From Pteria penguin (lineage: Eukaryota; Mollusca; Bivalvia; Pterioida; Pteriidae): a DNA stretch of 64,000 nt. A model generated the notes under the pieces. It was not told the origin of the DNA, ran no database searches, and was given only the letters and a program-made list of their open reading frames with translations. The position numbers were made by a program, and so were the translations under genes. Below are positions 21,741-35,600 of the stretch, in pieces. The stretch covers positions 53,854,475 to 53,918,474 of the forward strand of contig CM068580.1 in the NCBI GenBank assembly GCA_035048485.1. The letters run 5' to 3'. Positions within the stretch are counted from its first letter, which is position 1, and every line of letters starts with the position of its first letter.

Positions 21741-22986
21741 CGAGGGCCGATTGATATGTTGCGAGCCTCGTATTGAAGGGGGTACGCAGGGATGTTCTTT
21801 TTTAAATCCTACCAATATAAGGCCGTGTACCTAAGGACTGGTCTCATTTGGTCAGGTTATATTGACGAGGAAGCACACTAAAATAAACAAGACAAGTGGC
21901 GTTTGCAAAATGGACAAAATCGGTGAAAGATCAGTGATTCAATATTTGCATAAAAAGGTTCAACACCTAAGGATATCCATAATGATATGGCTGCAACACT
22001 AGGGAAAGATGACCCTTCTTATGCTACAGACTACAGTGAAAGGTTGGGCAGATAGAGTTTGAGGATGAACCCCGTCCTGGAAGGCTTGTCGCGGTTGCAA
22101 CCCCAAAAATGGTTAATATTAAGTTCATGATATTGTTATGACTGACAGACGAGTTACAGAAAGATATATAGCTAGTACAGTTGGCATTTCACAGGAAAGA
22201 GTACATTCCATTCTGACAGATGATCTTGCAATGAGAAAGGTTTCGGCCCGTTAAGTTCCATGACACTTGATCAGAAGCACATCAGGCGCACATCGCGTGC
22301 TAATCTTAACCTTTTTGAGGAAGATATCCGGCCAAATTTCTTCAGAGATTTGTCACCATGGATAAAACATGGGTCCATCATTTTACTCCAGAGGCCAAAC
22401 AACAATCGAAGCAATGGAAGCACCCTGGCTCAACCCCGCCAAAGAAGGCAAAGACTGTTCCATCAGCTGAGAAGGTTATGGTCTCGGTTTTCTGGGATGT
22501 AGATGGTATTCTGCTGATAGATTATCTACAAAAGGGACAAACTATGGATGGCACATACTATGCTGCACTTCTGACGCAGTCAAACATTAAACTTAAGCCC
22601 AGCGGAAAGCTCACTAAAGGTGTGATGTTCCATCTGGGCAATGCTCTTGTTCACAAGTATGTTATGCCATGGCTGCCATTCACGATTGTGGCTTTAAATT
22701 GATTGAGCATCCGCCTTATTCACTTGATCTCGCTCCATCAGACTTTCATCTATTTCAAAAACTGAAAACAGTCCGATTTCAGTTCGATGATGACATCATA
22801 CATGCAGTGGATGACTTTCTGAACAGCCAAGAAAAGGAGTTCTTTAAAAGTGGCATTGAGGTTTTTTAAACACCGCTGGCAAAAGTGTATAGATACTGAA
22901 GGGAATTATGTTGAAACATAATGCAATATGTCCGACAAAATTCAAATCCTTCAATATGAGGCTCACAACATATTAATCAGCCCTCG
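21741..22986 (+). mobile_element. mariner-type DNA transposon, both ends present, inactive
   Basis: The left end CGAGGGCCGATTGATATGTT and the complement of the right end, CGAGGGCTGATTAATATGTT, begin inverted repeats of about 40 bp that continue through GAGCCTCRTATTGAAGG. TA flanks both ends (21739-21740 and 22987-22988), the expected mariner target duplication. The length of 1246 bp is typical. The inside carries the broken transposase gene described separately. Confidence 0.95.
21910..22921 (+). pseudogene. mariner transposase pseudogene (D,D34D family)
   Basis: The N-terminus is readable from 21910 (MDKIGERSVIQYL, then DIHNDMAATLGKDDPSYAT), matching the mariner helix-turn-helix region. The catalytic core reads MDKTWVHHFTPEAKQQSKQW from 22358, then VMVSVFWDVDGILLIDYLQ, then in another frame HPPYSLDLAPSDFHLF. 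At least three frame breaks are visible: in the N-terminal half, between 22650 and 22690, and at the T-run near 22863. The second catalytic Asp, normally in a FHxDNAxVH context, is Gly here (GGC at 22637). The element therefore cannot move itself. The first and third Asp (22361 and 22741) remain. Confidence 0.93.
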
Positions 22987-22988
22987 TA

Positions 22989-23099
22989 GGTTAGGTCAGT
23001 GCCATGTCCTAACTTTCGATTTAGATGTGTGACTACCATGAGCTCATTTTCAATTATCAAAGTCTAAAGTTAGGGATAAATACATTTGTATAGCGGCTA
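22989..23099. other. Spacer between mariner and the tandem arrays
   Basis: About 110 bp of unique-looking AT-rich DNA; nothing recognised. Confidence 0.6.
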
Positions 23100-23690
23100 T
23101 AACGGATCCCAAATTGAAATAATGGATTCTATTCCTGCTTGAATCCTGCTCGGATTCCTGTCCGGGGACGAGACAATGCATTCTTATCCTGCTGGAATGC
23201 TGTTGGATGCTTCTTCGGGAACGAGACATAATGGATGCTAATCCTGCTGGAATGCCGTCGGATTCAAGTCCGGGAACGAGACATAAACGTAATGGGTTCT
23301 AATCCTGCTGGAATGCCATCGGATTCCTGTCCGGGAACGAGACATATAGGATTCTAGTCCTCCTGGAATGCAGTCGGATTCCTGTTAGGGAACAAGATAT
23401 AACGGATTCTATCCTGCTGGAATGCCGTCGGATTTATTTCAGGGACGAAACATAATAGATTCTTATCCTGCTGGAATGCAGTCGGATTTCTGTCCGGGAA
23501 CAAGATATAATGGATTCTATCCTGCTGGAATGCCGGCTGATTCCTTTCCAGGGACGAAACATAATGGATTCTTATCCTGCTGGAATGCAGTCGGATTCCT
23601 GTCCGGGAACGAGACATAATGGATTCTATCCTGCTGGAATGCCTGCGGATTCCTGTCCGGAGACGAGATATAATGGATTCTAATCCTGCA
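23100..23690. repeat. ~54-bp minisatellite array (GGATTCTAATCCTGCTGGAA)
   Basis: Ten to eleven diverged units. Each has GGATTCTTATCCTGCTGGAA, then TGCMGTCGGATTCCTGTCCG and GGAACGAGACATAAT. Spacing between matching positions is 53-65 bp and about 54 in the later copies. The copies nearest the left edge are most diverged. It abuts the 81-bp array at about 23690 without a spacer. A 126-codon minus-strand frame over it is only the repeat translated. Confidence 0.92.
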
Positions 23691-26600
23691 CATCTTATTA
23701 GATACCTTATGGTTATCAAGCTCCTGTCGTACACATCAATATCATAGTCGTCTCATTGTATATGTTATGGACATCCTATTGTATACATTAAGGTTATCAA
23801 GCTCCTGTCGTACACATCAATATCATAGTCGTCTCATTGTATATGTTATGGACATCATATTGTATACATTAAGGTTATCAAGCTCCTGTCGTACACATCA
23901 ATATCATAGTCGTCTCATTGTATATGTTATGGACATCATATTGTATACATTAAGGTTATCAAGCTCCTGTCGTACACATCAATATCATAGTCGTCTCATT
24001 GTATATGTTATGGACATCATATTGTATACATTAAGGTTATCAAGCTCCTGTCGTACACATCAATATCATAGTCGTCTCATTGTATATGTTATGGACATCA
24101 TATTGTAAACATTAAGGTTATCAAGCTCCTGTGGTACACATCAATATCATAGTCGTCTCATTGTATATGTTATGGACATCATATTGTATACATTAAGGTT
24201 ATCAAGCTCCTGTCGTACACATCAATATCATAGACGAGTTATTGTATATGTTATGGGCATCTTATTGTATACCTTAAGGTTATCAAGCTCTTGTCGTACA
24301 CATCAATATCATAGTCGTCTCATTGTATATGTTATGGACATCATATTGTATACATTAAGGTTATCAAGCTCCTGTCGTACACATCAATATCATAGACGTG
24401 TTATTGTATATGTTATGGGCATCTTATTGTATACCTTAAGGTTATCAAGCTCTTGTCGTACACATCAATATCATAGTCGTCTCATTGTATATGTTATGGA
24501 CATCATATTGTATACATTAAGGTTATCAAGCTCCTGTCGTACACATCAATATCATAGACGTCTTATTGTATATGTTATGGACATCTTATTGTAAACATTA
24601 AGGTTATCAAGCTCCTGTCGTACACATCAATATCATAGACGTGTTATTGTATACGTTATGGGCATCTTATTGTATACCTTAAGGTTATCAAGCTCTTGTC
24701 GTACACATCAATATCATAGTCGTCTCATTGTATATGTTATGGACATCATATTGTATACATTAAGGTTATCAAGCTCCTGTCGTACACATCAATATCATAG
24801 ACGTCTTATTGTATATGTTATGGACATCTTATTGTATACATTAACGTTATCAAGCTCCTGTCGTACACATCAATATCATAGTCGTCTCATTGTATATGTT
24901 ATGGACATCTTATTGTAAACATTAAGGTTATCGAGCTCTTGTCGTACACATCAATATCATAGACGTGTTATTGTATATGTTATGGGCATCTTATTGTATA
25001 CATTAAGGTTATCAAGCTCCTGTCGTACACATCAATATCATAGACGTCTTATTGTATATGTTATGGACATCTTATTGTATACATTAAGGTTATCAAGCTC
25101 CTGTCGTACACATCAATATCATAGACGTGTTATTGTATATGTTATGGACATCATATTGTATACCTTAAGGTTATCAAGCTCTTGTCGTACATATCAATAT
25201 CATAGACGTCTCATTGTATATGTTATGGACATCATATTGTATACCTTAAGGTTAACAAGCTCTTGTCGTACACATCAATATCATAGACGTCTCATTGTAT
25301 ATGTTATGGACATCATATTGTAAACATTAAGGTTATCAAGCTCCTGTCGTACACACCAATATCATAGTCGTCTCATTGTATATGTTATGGACATCATATT
25401 GTATACATTACGGTTATCAAGCTCCTGTCGTACACATCAATATCATAGACATCTTATTGTATATGTTATGGACATCTTATTGTATACATTAAGGTTATCA
25501 AGCTCCTGTCGTACACATCAATATCATAGTCGTCTCATTGTATATGTTATGGACATCATATTGTATACATTAAGGTTATCAAGCTCCTGTCGTACACATC
25601 AATATCATAGACGAGTTATTGTATATGTTATGGGCATCTTATTGTATACCTTAAGGTTATCAAGCTCTTGTCGTACACATCAATATCATAGTCGTCTCAT
25701 TGTATATGTTATGGACATCATATTGTATACATTAAGGTTATCAAGCTCCTGTCGTACACATCAATATCATAGACGTGTTATTGTATATGTTATGGGCATC
25801 TTATTGTATACCTTAAGGTTATCAAGCTCTTCTCGTACACATCAATATCATAGTCGTCTCATTGTATATGTTATGGACATCATATTGTATACATTAAGGT
25901 TATCAAGCTCCTGTCGTACACATCAATATCATAGACGTCTTATTGTATATGTTATGGACATCTTATTGTAAACATTCAAGTTATCAAGCTCCTGTCGTAC
26001 ACATCAATATCATAGACGTGTTATTGTATATGTTATGGGCATCTTATTGTATACCTTAAGGTTATCAAGCTCTTGTCGTACACATCAATATCATAATCGT
26101 CTCATTGTATATGTTATGGACATCATATTGTATACATTAAGGTTATCAAGCTCCTGTCGTACACATCAATATCATAGACGTCTTATTGTATATGTTATGG
26201 ACATCTTATTGTATACATTAAGGTTATCAAGCTCCTGTCGTACACATCAATATCATAGTCGTCTCATTGTATATGTTATGGACATCTTATTGTAAACATT
26301 AAGGTTATCGAGCTCTTGTCGTACACATCAATATCATAGACGTGTTATTGTATATGTTATGGGCATCTTATTGTATACATTAAGGTTATCAAGCTCCTGT
26401 CGTACACATCAATATCATAGACGTGTTATTGTATATGTTATGGACATCATATTGTATACCTTAAGGTTATCAAGCTCTTGTCGTACATATCAATATCATA
26501 GACGTCTCATTGTATATGTTATGGACATCATATTGTATACCTTAAGGTTAACAAGCTCTTGTCGTACACATCAATATCATAGACGTCTCATTGTATATGT

Positions 26601-29600
26601 TATGGACATCATATTGTAAACATTAAGGTTATCAAGCTCCTGTCGTACACACCAATATCATAGTCGTCTCATTGTATATGTTATGGACATCATATTGTAT
26701 ACATTAAGGTTATCAAGCTCCTGTCGTACACATCAATATCATAGACATCTTATTGTATATGTTATGGACATCTTATTGTATACATTAAGGTTATCAAGCT
26801 CCTGTCGTACACATCAATATCATAGACGTCTTATTGTATATGTTATGGACATCTTATTGTATACATTAAGGTTATCAAGCTCCTGTCGTACACATCAATA
26901 TCATAGACGTGTTATTGTATATGTTATGGACATCATATTGTATACCTTAAGGTTATCAAGCTCTTGTCGTACACATCAATATCATAGACGTCTCATTGTA
27001 TATGTTATGGACATCATATTGTATACCTTAAGGTTAACAAGCTCTTGTCGTACACATCAATATCATAGACGTCTCATTGTATATGTTATGGACATCATAT
27101 TGTAAACATTAAGGTTATCAAGCTCCTGTCGTACACATCAATATCACAGACGTCTCATTGTATATGTTATGGACATCATATTGTATACATTAAGGTTATC
27201 AAGCTCTTGTCGTACACATCAATATCATAGACGTCTTATTGTATATGTTATGGACATCTTATTGTATACATTAAGGTTATCCAGCTCCTGTCGTACACAT
27301 CAATATCATAGACGTGTTATTGTATATGTTATGGACATCATATTGTATACCTTAAGGTTATCAAGCTCTTGTCGTACACATCAATATCATAGACGTCTCA
27401 TTGTATATGTTATGGACATCATATTGTATACCTTAAGGTTAACAAGCTCTTGTCGTACACATCAATATCATAGACGTCTCATTGTATATGTTATGGACAT
27501 CATATTGTAAACATTAAGGTTATCAAGCTCCTGTCGTACACATCAATATCACAGACGTCTCATTGTATATGTTATGGACATCATATTGTAAACATTAAGG
27601 TTATCAAGCTCCTGTCGTACACATCAATATCACAGACGTCTCATTGTATATGTTATGGACATCATATTGTATACATTAAGGTTATCAAGCTCCTGTCGTA
27701 CACATCAATATCATAGACGTCTCATTGTATATGTTATGGACATCATATTGTATACATTAAGGTTATCAAGCTCCTGTCGTACACATCAATATCATGGACG
27801 TCTCATTGTATATGTTATGGACATCATATTGTAAACATTAAGGTTATCAAGCTCCTGTCGTACACATCAATATCATAGACGTCTCATTGTATATGTTATT
27901 GACATCATATTGTAAACATTAAGGTTATCAAGCTCCTGTCGTACACATCAATATCATAGACGTCTCATTGTATATGTTATGGACATCATATTGTAAACAT
28001 TAAGGTTATCAAGCTCCTGTCGTACACATCAATATCATAGTCGTCTCATTGTATATGTTATGGACATCATATTGTATACATTAAGGTTATTGATCTCCTG
28101 TCGTACACATCAATATCATAGTCGTCTCATTGTATATGTTATGGACATCTTATTGTATACATTAAGGTTATCGAGCTCCTGTCCTACACATCAATATCAT
28201 AGTCGTCTTATTGTATATGTTATGGACATCTTATTGTATACATTAAGGTTATCAAGCTCCTGTCGTACACATCAATATCACAGACGTCTCATTGTATATG
28301 TTATGGACATCATATTGTATACATTAAGGTTATCAAGCTCCTGTCGTACACATCAATATCATAGTCGTCTCATTGTATATGTTATGGACATCATATTGTA
28401 TACCTTAAGGTTATCAAGCTCCTGTCGTACACATCAATATCATAGTCGTCTCGTTGTATATGTTATGGGCATCTTATTGTATACATTAAGGTTATCAAGC
28501 TCCTGTCGTACACATCAATATCATAGTCGTCTCATTGTATATGTTATGGGCATCTTATTGTATACATTAGGGTTATCCAGCTCCTGTCGTACACATCAAT
28601 ATCATAGTCGTCTTACTGTATATGTTATGGGCATCATATTGTATACATTAAGGTAACCAAGCTCCTGTCGTACACATCAATATCATAGTCGTTTCATTGT
28701 ATATGTTATGGACATCTTATTGTATACATTAAGGTTATCGAGCTCCTGTCCTACACATCAATATCATAGTCGACTTATTGTATATGTTATGGACATCTTA
28801 TTGTATACATTAAGGTTATCAAGCTCCTGTCGTACACATCAATATCACAGACGTCTCATTGTATATGTTATGGACATCATATTGTATACATTAAGGTTAT
28901 CAAGCTCCTGTCGTACACATCAATATCATAGTCGTCTCATTGTATATCTTATGGACATCATATTGTATACATTAAGATTATCAAGCTCCTGTCGTACACA
29001 TCAATATCATAGTCGTCTCATTGTATATGTTATGGGCATCTTATTGTATACATTAGGGTTATCCAGCTCCTGTCGTACACATCAATATCATAGTCGTCTT
29101 ACTGTATATGTTATGGGCATCGTATTGTATACATTAAGGTAACCAAGCTCCTGTCGTACACATCAATATCATAGTCGTTTCATTGTATATGTTATGGACA
29201 TCTTATTGTATACATTAAGGTTATCGAGCTCCTGTCCTACACATCAATATCATAGCCGTCTCATTGTATATGTTATGGACATCATATTGTATACCTTAAG
29301 GTTATCAAGCTCTTGTCGTACATATCAATATCATAGACGTCTCATTGTATATGTTATGGACATCATATTGTATACCTTAAGGTTAACAAGCTCTTGTCGT
29401 ACACATCAATATCATAGACGTCTCATTGTATATGTTATGGACATCATATTGTAAACATTAAGGTTATCAAGCTCCTGTCGTACACACCAATATCATAGTC
29501 GTCTCATTGTATATGTTATGGACATCATATTGTATACATTAAGGTTATCAAGCTCTTGTCGTACACATCAATATCATAGACGTCTTATTGTATATGTTAT

Positions 29601-32600
29601 GGACATCTTATTGTATACATTAAGGTTATCAAGCTCCTGTCGTACACATCAATATCATAGACGTCTTATTGTATATGTTATGGACATCATATTGTATACC
29701 TTAAGGTTATCAAGCTCTTGTCGTACACATCAATATCATAGACGTCTCATTGTATATGTTATGGACATCATATTGTATACCTTAAGGTTAACAAGCTCTT
29801 GTCGTACACATCAATATCATAGACGTCTCATTGTATATGTTATGGACATCATATTGTAAACATTAAGGTTATCAAGCTCCTGTCGTACACATCAATATCA
29901 CAGACGTCTCATTGTATATGTTATGGACATCATATTGTAAACATTAAGGTTATCAAGCTCCTGTCGTACACATCAATATCACAGACGTCTCATTGTATAT
30001 GTTATGGACATCATATTGTATACATTAAGGTTATCAAGCTCCTGTCGTACACATCAATATCATAGTCGTCTCATTGTATATGTTATGGGCATCTTATTGT
30101 ATACATTAGGGTTATCCAGCTCCTGTCGTACACATCGATATCATAGTCGTCTTACTGTATATGTTATGGGCATCATATTGTATACATTAAGGTAACCAAG
30201 CTCCTGTCGTACACATCAATATCATAGTCGTTTCATTGTATATGTTATGGACATCTTATTGTATACATTAAGGTTATCGAGCTCCTGTCCTACACATCAA
30301 TATCATAGTCGTCTTATTGTATATGTTATGGACATCTTATTGTATACATTAAGGTTATCAAGCTCCTGTCGTACACATCAATATCACAGACGTCTCATTG
30401 TATATGTTATGGACATCATATTGTATACATTAAGGTTATCAAGCTCCTGTCGTACACATCAATATCATAGTCGTCTCATTGTATATCTTATGGACATCAT
30501 ATTGTATACATTAAGGTTATCAAGCTCCTGTCGTACACATCAATATCATAGTCGTCTCATTGTATATGTTATGGGCATCTTATTGTATACATTAAGGTTA
30601 TCAAGCTCCTGTCGTACACATCAATATCATAGTCGTCTTACTGTATATGTTATGGGCATCATATTGTATACATTAAGGTAACCAAGCTCCTGTCGTACAC
30701 ATCAATATCATAGTCGTTTCATTGTATATGTTATGGACATCTTATTGTATACATTAAGGTTATCGAGCTCCTGTCCTACACATCAATATCATAGTCGTCT
30801 CATTGTATATGTTATGGACATCATATTGTATACATTAAAGTTATCAAGTTCCTGTCGTACACATCAATATCATAGTCGTCTCATTGTATATGTTATGGGC
30901 ATCTTATTGTATACCTTAAGGTTATCAAGCTCCTGTCGTACACATCAATATCATAGTCGTCTTATTGTATATGTCATGGACATCATATTGTATACATTAA
31001 GTTTATCAAGCTCCTGTCGTACACATCAATATCATAGTCGTCTCATTGTATATGTTATGGACATCTTATTGTATACATTAAGGTTATCGAGCTCCTGTCC
31101 TACACATCAATATCATAGTCGTCTTATTGTATATGTTATGGACATCTTATTGTATACATTAAGGTTATCAAGCTCCTGTCGTACACATCAATATCACAGA
31201 CGTCTCATTGTATATGTTATGGACATCATATTGTATACATTAAGGTTATCAAGCTCCTGTCGTACACATCAATATCATAGTCGTCTCATTGTATATCTTA
31301 TGGACATCATATTGTATACATTAAGGTTATCAAGCTCCTGTCGTACACATCAATATCATAGTCGTCTCATTGTATATGTTATGGGCATCTTATTGTATAC
31401 ATTAGGGTTATCCAGCTCCTGTCGTACACATCAATATCATAGTCGTCTTACTGTATATGTTATGGGCATCATATTGTATACATTAAGGTAACCAAGCTCC
31501 TGTCGTACACATCAATATCATAGTCGTTTCATTGTATATGTTATGGACATCTTATTGTATACATTAAGGTTATCGAGCTCCTGTCCTACACATCAATATC
31601 ATAGTCGTCTCAATGTATATGTTATGGACATCATATTGTATACATTAAAGTTATCAAGTTCCTGTCGTACACATCAATATCATAGTCGTCTCATTGTATA
31701 TGTTATGGGCATCTTATTGTATACCTTAAGGTTATCAAGCTCCTGTCGTACACATCAATATCATAGTCGTCTTATTGTATATGTCATGGACATCATATTG
31801 TATACATTAAGTTTATCAAGCTCCTGTCGTACACATCAATATCATAGTCGTCTCATTGTATATGTTATGGACATCTTATTGTATACATTAAAGTTATCAA
31901 GTTCCTGTCGTACACATCAATATCATAGTCGTCTCGTTGTATATGTTATGGGCATCTTATTGTATACATTAGAGTTACCAAGCTCCTGTCGATCACATCA
32001 ATATCATAGTCGTCTCATTGTATATGTTATGGACATCATATTGTATACCTTAAGGTTATCAAGCTCCTGTCGTACACATCAATATCATAGACGTCTCGTT
32101 GTATATGTTATGGACATCTTATTCTATACATTAGAGTTACCAAGCTCCTGTCGATCACATCAATATCATAGTCGTCTCATTGTATATGTTATGGACATCA
32201 TATTGTATACATTAAGGTTATCAAGCTCCTGTCGTACACATCAATATCATAGTCGTCTCATTGTATATGTTATGGGCATCATATTGTATACCTTAAGGTT
32301 ATCAAGCTCCTGTCGTACACATCAATATCATAGTCGTCTCATTGTATATGTTATGGACATCATATTGTATACATTAAGGTTATCAAGCTCTTGTCGTACA
32401 CATCAATATCATAGTCGTCTCATTGTATATGTTATGGACATCATATTGTATACATTAAGGTTATCAAGCTCCTGTCGTACACATCAATATCATAGACGTG
32501 TTATTGTATATGTTATGGGCATCTTATTGTATACCTTAAGGTTATCAAGTTCTTGTCGTACACATCAATATCATAGTCGTCTCATTGTATATGTTATGGA

Positions 32601-35600
32601 CATCATATTGTATACATTAAGGTTATCAAGCTCCTGTCGTACACATCAATATCATAGTCGTCTCATTGTATATGTTATGGACATCATATTTTATACATTA
32701 AGGTTATCAAGCTCCTGTCGTACACATCAATATCATAGACGTGTTATTGTATATGTTATGGGCATCTTATTGTATACATTAAGGTTATCAAGCTCTTGTC
32801 GTACACATCAATATCATAGTCGTCTCATTGTATATGTTATGGACATCATATTGTATACATTAAGGTTATCAAGCTCCTGTCGTACACATCAATATCATAG
32901 ACGTGTTATTGTATATGTTATAGGCATCTTATTGTATACCTTAAGGTTATCAAGCTCTTGTCGTACACATCAATATCATAGTCGTCTCATTGTATATGTT
33001 ATGGACATCATATTGTAAACATTAAGGTTATCAAGCTCCTGTCGTACACATCAATATCATAGACGTGTTATTGTATATGTTATAGGCATCTTATTGTATA
33101 CCTTAAGGTTATCAAGCTCTTGTCGTACACATCAATATCATAGTCGTCTCATTGTATATGTTATGGACATCATATTGTATACATTAAGGTTATCAAGCTC
33201 CTGTCGTACACATCAATATCATAGACGTGTTATTGTATATGTTATGGGCATCTTATTGTATACATTAAGGTTATCAAGCTCTTGTCGTACACATCAATAT
33301 CATAGTCGTCTCATTGTATATGTTATGGACATCATATTGTAAACATTAAGGTTATCAAGCTCCTGTCGTACACATCAATATCATAGACGTGTTATTGTAT
33401 ATGTTATGGACATCATATTGTATACCTTAAGGTTATCAAGCTCTTGTCGTACACATCAATATCATAGACGTCTTATTGTATATGTTATGGACATCTTATT
33501 GTAAACATTAAGGTTATCAAGCTCCTGTCGTACACATCAATATCATAGACGTGTTATTGTATATGTTATAGGCATCTTATTGTATACCTTAAGGTTATCA
33601 AGCTCTTGTCGTACACATCAATATCATAGTCGTCTCATTGTATATGTTATGGACATCATATTGTATACATTAAGGTTATCAAGCTCCTGTCGTACACATC
33701 AATATCATAGTCGTCTCATTGTATATGTTATGGACATCATATTGTATACATTAAGGTTATCAAGCTCCTGTCGTACACATCAATATCATAGACGTGTTAT
33801 TGTATATGTTATGGACATCATATTGTATACATTAAGGTTATCAAGCTCCTGTCGTACACATCAATATCATAGACGTCTCATTGTATATGTTATGGACATC
33901 ATATTGTATACATTAAGGTTATCAAGCTCCTGTCGTACACATCAATATCATAGTCGTCTCATTGTATATGTTATGGACATCTTATTGTATACATTAAGGT
34001 TATCGAGCTCTTGTCGTACACATCAATATCATAGACGTCTTATTGTATATGTTATGGACATCTTATTGTATACATTAAGGTTATCAAGCTCCTGTCGTAC
34101 ACATCAATATCATAGACGTGTTATTGTATATGTTATGGACATCATATTGTATACCTTAAGGTTATCAAGCTCTTGTCGTACATATCAATATCATAGACGT
34201 CTCATTGTATATGTTATGGACATCATATTGTATACCTTAAGGTTAACAAGCTCTTGTCGTACACATCAATATCATAGACGTCTCATTGTATATGTTATGG
34301 ACATCATATTGTAAACATTAAGGTTATCAAGCTCCTGTCGTACACACCAATATCATAGACGTCTCATTGTATATGTTATGGACATCATATTGTATACATT
34401 AAGGTTATCAAGCTCTTGTCGTACACATCAATATCATAGACGTCTTATTGTATATGTTATGGACATCTTATTGTATACATTAAGGTTATCAAGCTCCTGT
34501 CGTACACATCAATATCATAGACGTGTTATTGTATATGTTATGGACATCATATTGTATACCTTAAGGTTATCAAGCTCTTGTCGTACACATCAATATCATA
34601 GACGTCTCATTGTATATGTTATGGACATCATATTGTATACCTTAAGGTTAACAAGCTCTTGTCGTACACATCAATATCATAGACGTGTTATTGTATATGT
34701 TATGGACATCATATTGTATACATTAAGGTTATCAAGCTCCTGTCGTACACATCAATATCATAGACGTCTCATTGTATATGTTATGGACATCATATTGTAA
34801 ACATTAAGGTTATCAAGCTCCTGTCGTACACATCAATATCATAGACGCCTCATTGTATATGTTATGGACATCATATTGTAAACATTAAGGTTATCAAGCT
34901 CCTGTCGTACACATCAATATCATAGACGTCTCATTGTATATGTTATGGACATCATATTGTAAATATTAAGGTTATCAAGCTCCTGTCGTACACATCAATA
35001 TCATAGTCGTCTTATTGTATATGTTATGGACATCATATTGTATACATTAAGGTTATCAAGCTCCTGTCGTATACATCAATATCATAGTCGTCTTATTGTA
35101 TATGTTATGGGCATCATATTGTATACATTAAGGTTATCAAGCTCCTGTCGTACACATCAATATCATAGACGTCTCATTGTATATGTTATGGACATCTTAT
35201 TGTATACATTAAAGTTATCAAGTTCCTGTCGTACACATCAATATCATAGTCGTCTCGTTGTATATGTTATGGGCATCTTATTGTATACATTAGAGTTACC
35301 AAACTCCTGTCGATCACATCAATATCATAGTCGTCTCATTGTATATGTTATGGACATCATATTGTATACCTTAAGGTTATCAAGCTCCTGTCGTACACAT
35401 CAATATCATAGACGTCTCGTTGTATATGTTATGGACATCTTATTCTATACATTAGAGTTACCAAGCTCCTGTCGATCACATCAATATCATAGTCGTCTCA
35501 TTGTATATGTTATGGACATCATATTGTATACATTAAGGTTATCAAGCTCCTGTCGTACACATCAATATCATAGTCCTCTTATTGTATATGTTATGGGCAT

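Noticed and set aside
31543..33018. 491-codon ORF, and the similar frames across 23767-38850, as a repeat-protein gene
   Set aside because: It is a direct translation of the 81-bp satellite. Openness follows from a unit of 27 codons, the frame is broken repeatedly by shared variants, and no start, splice or domain evidence is present.
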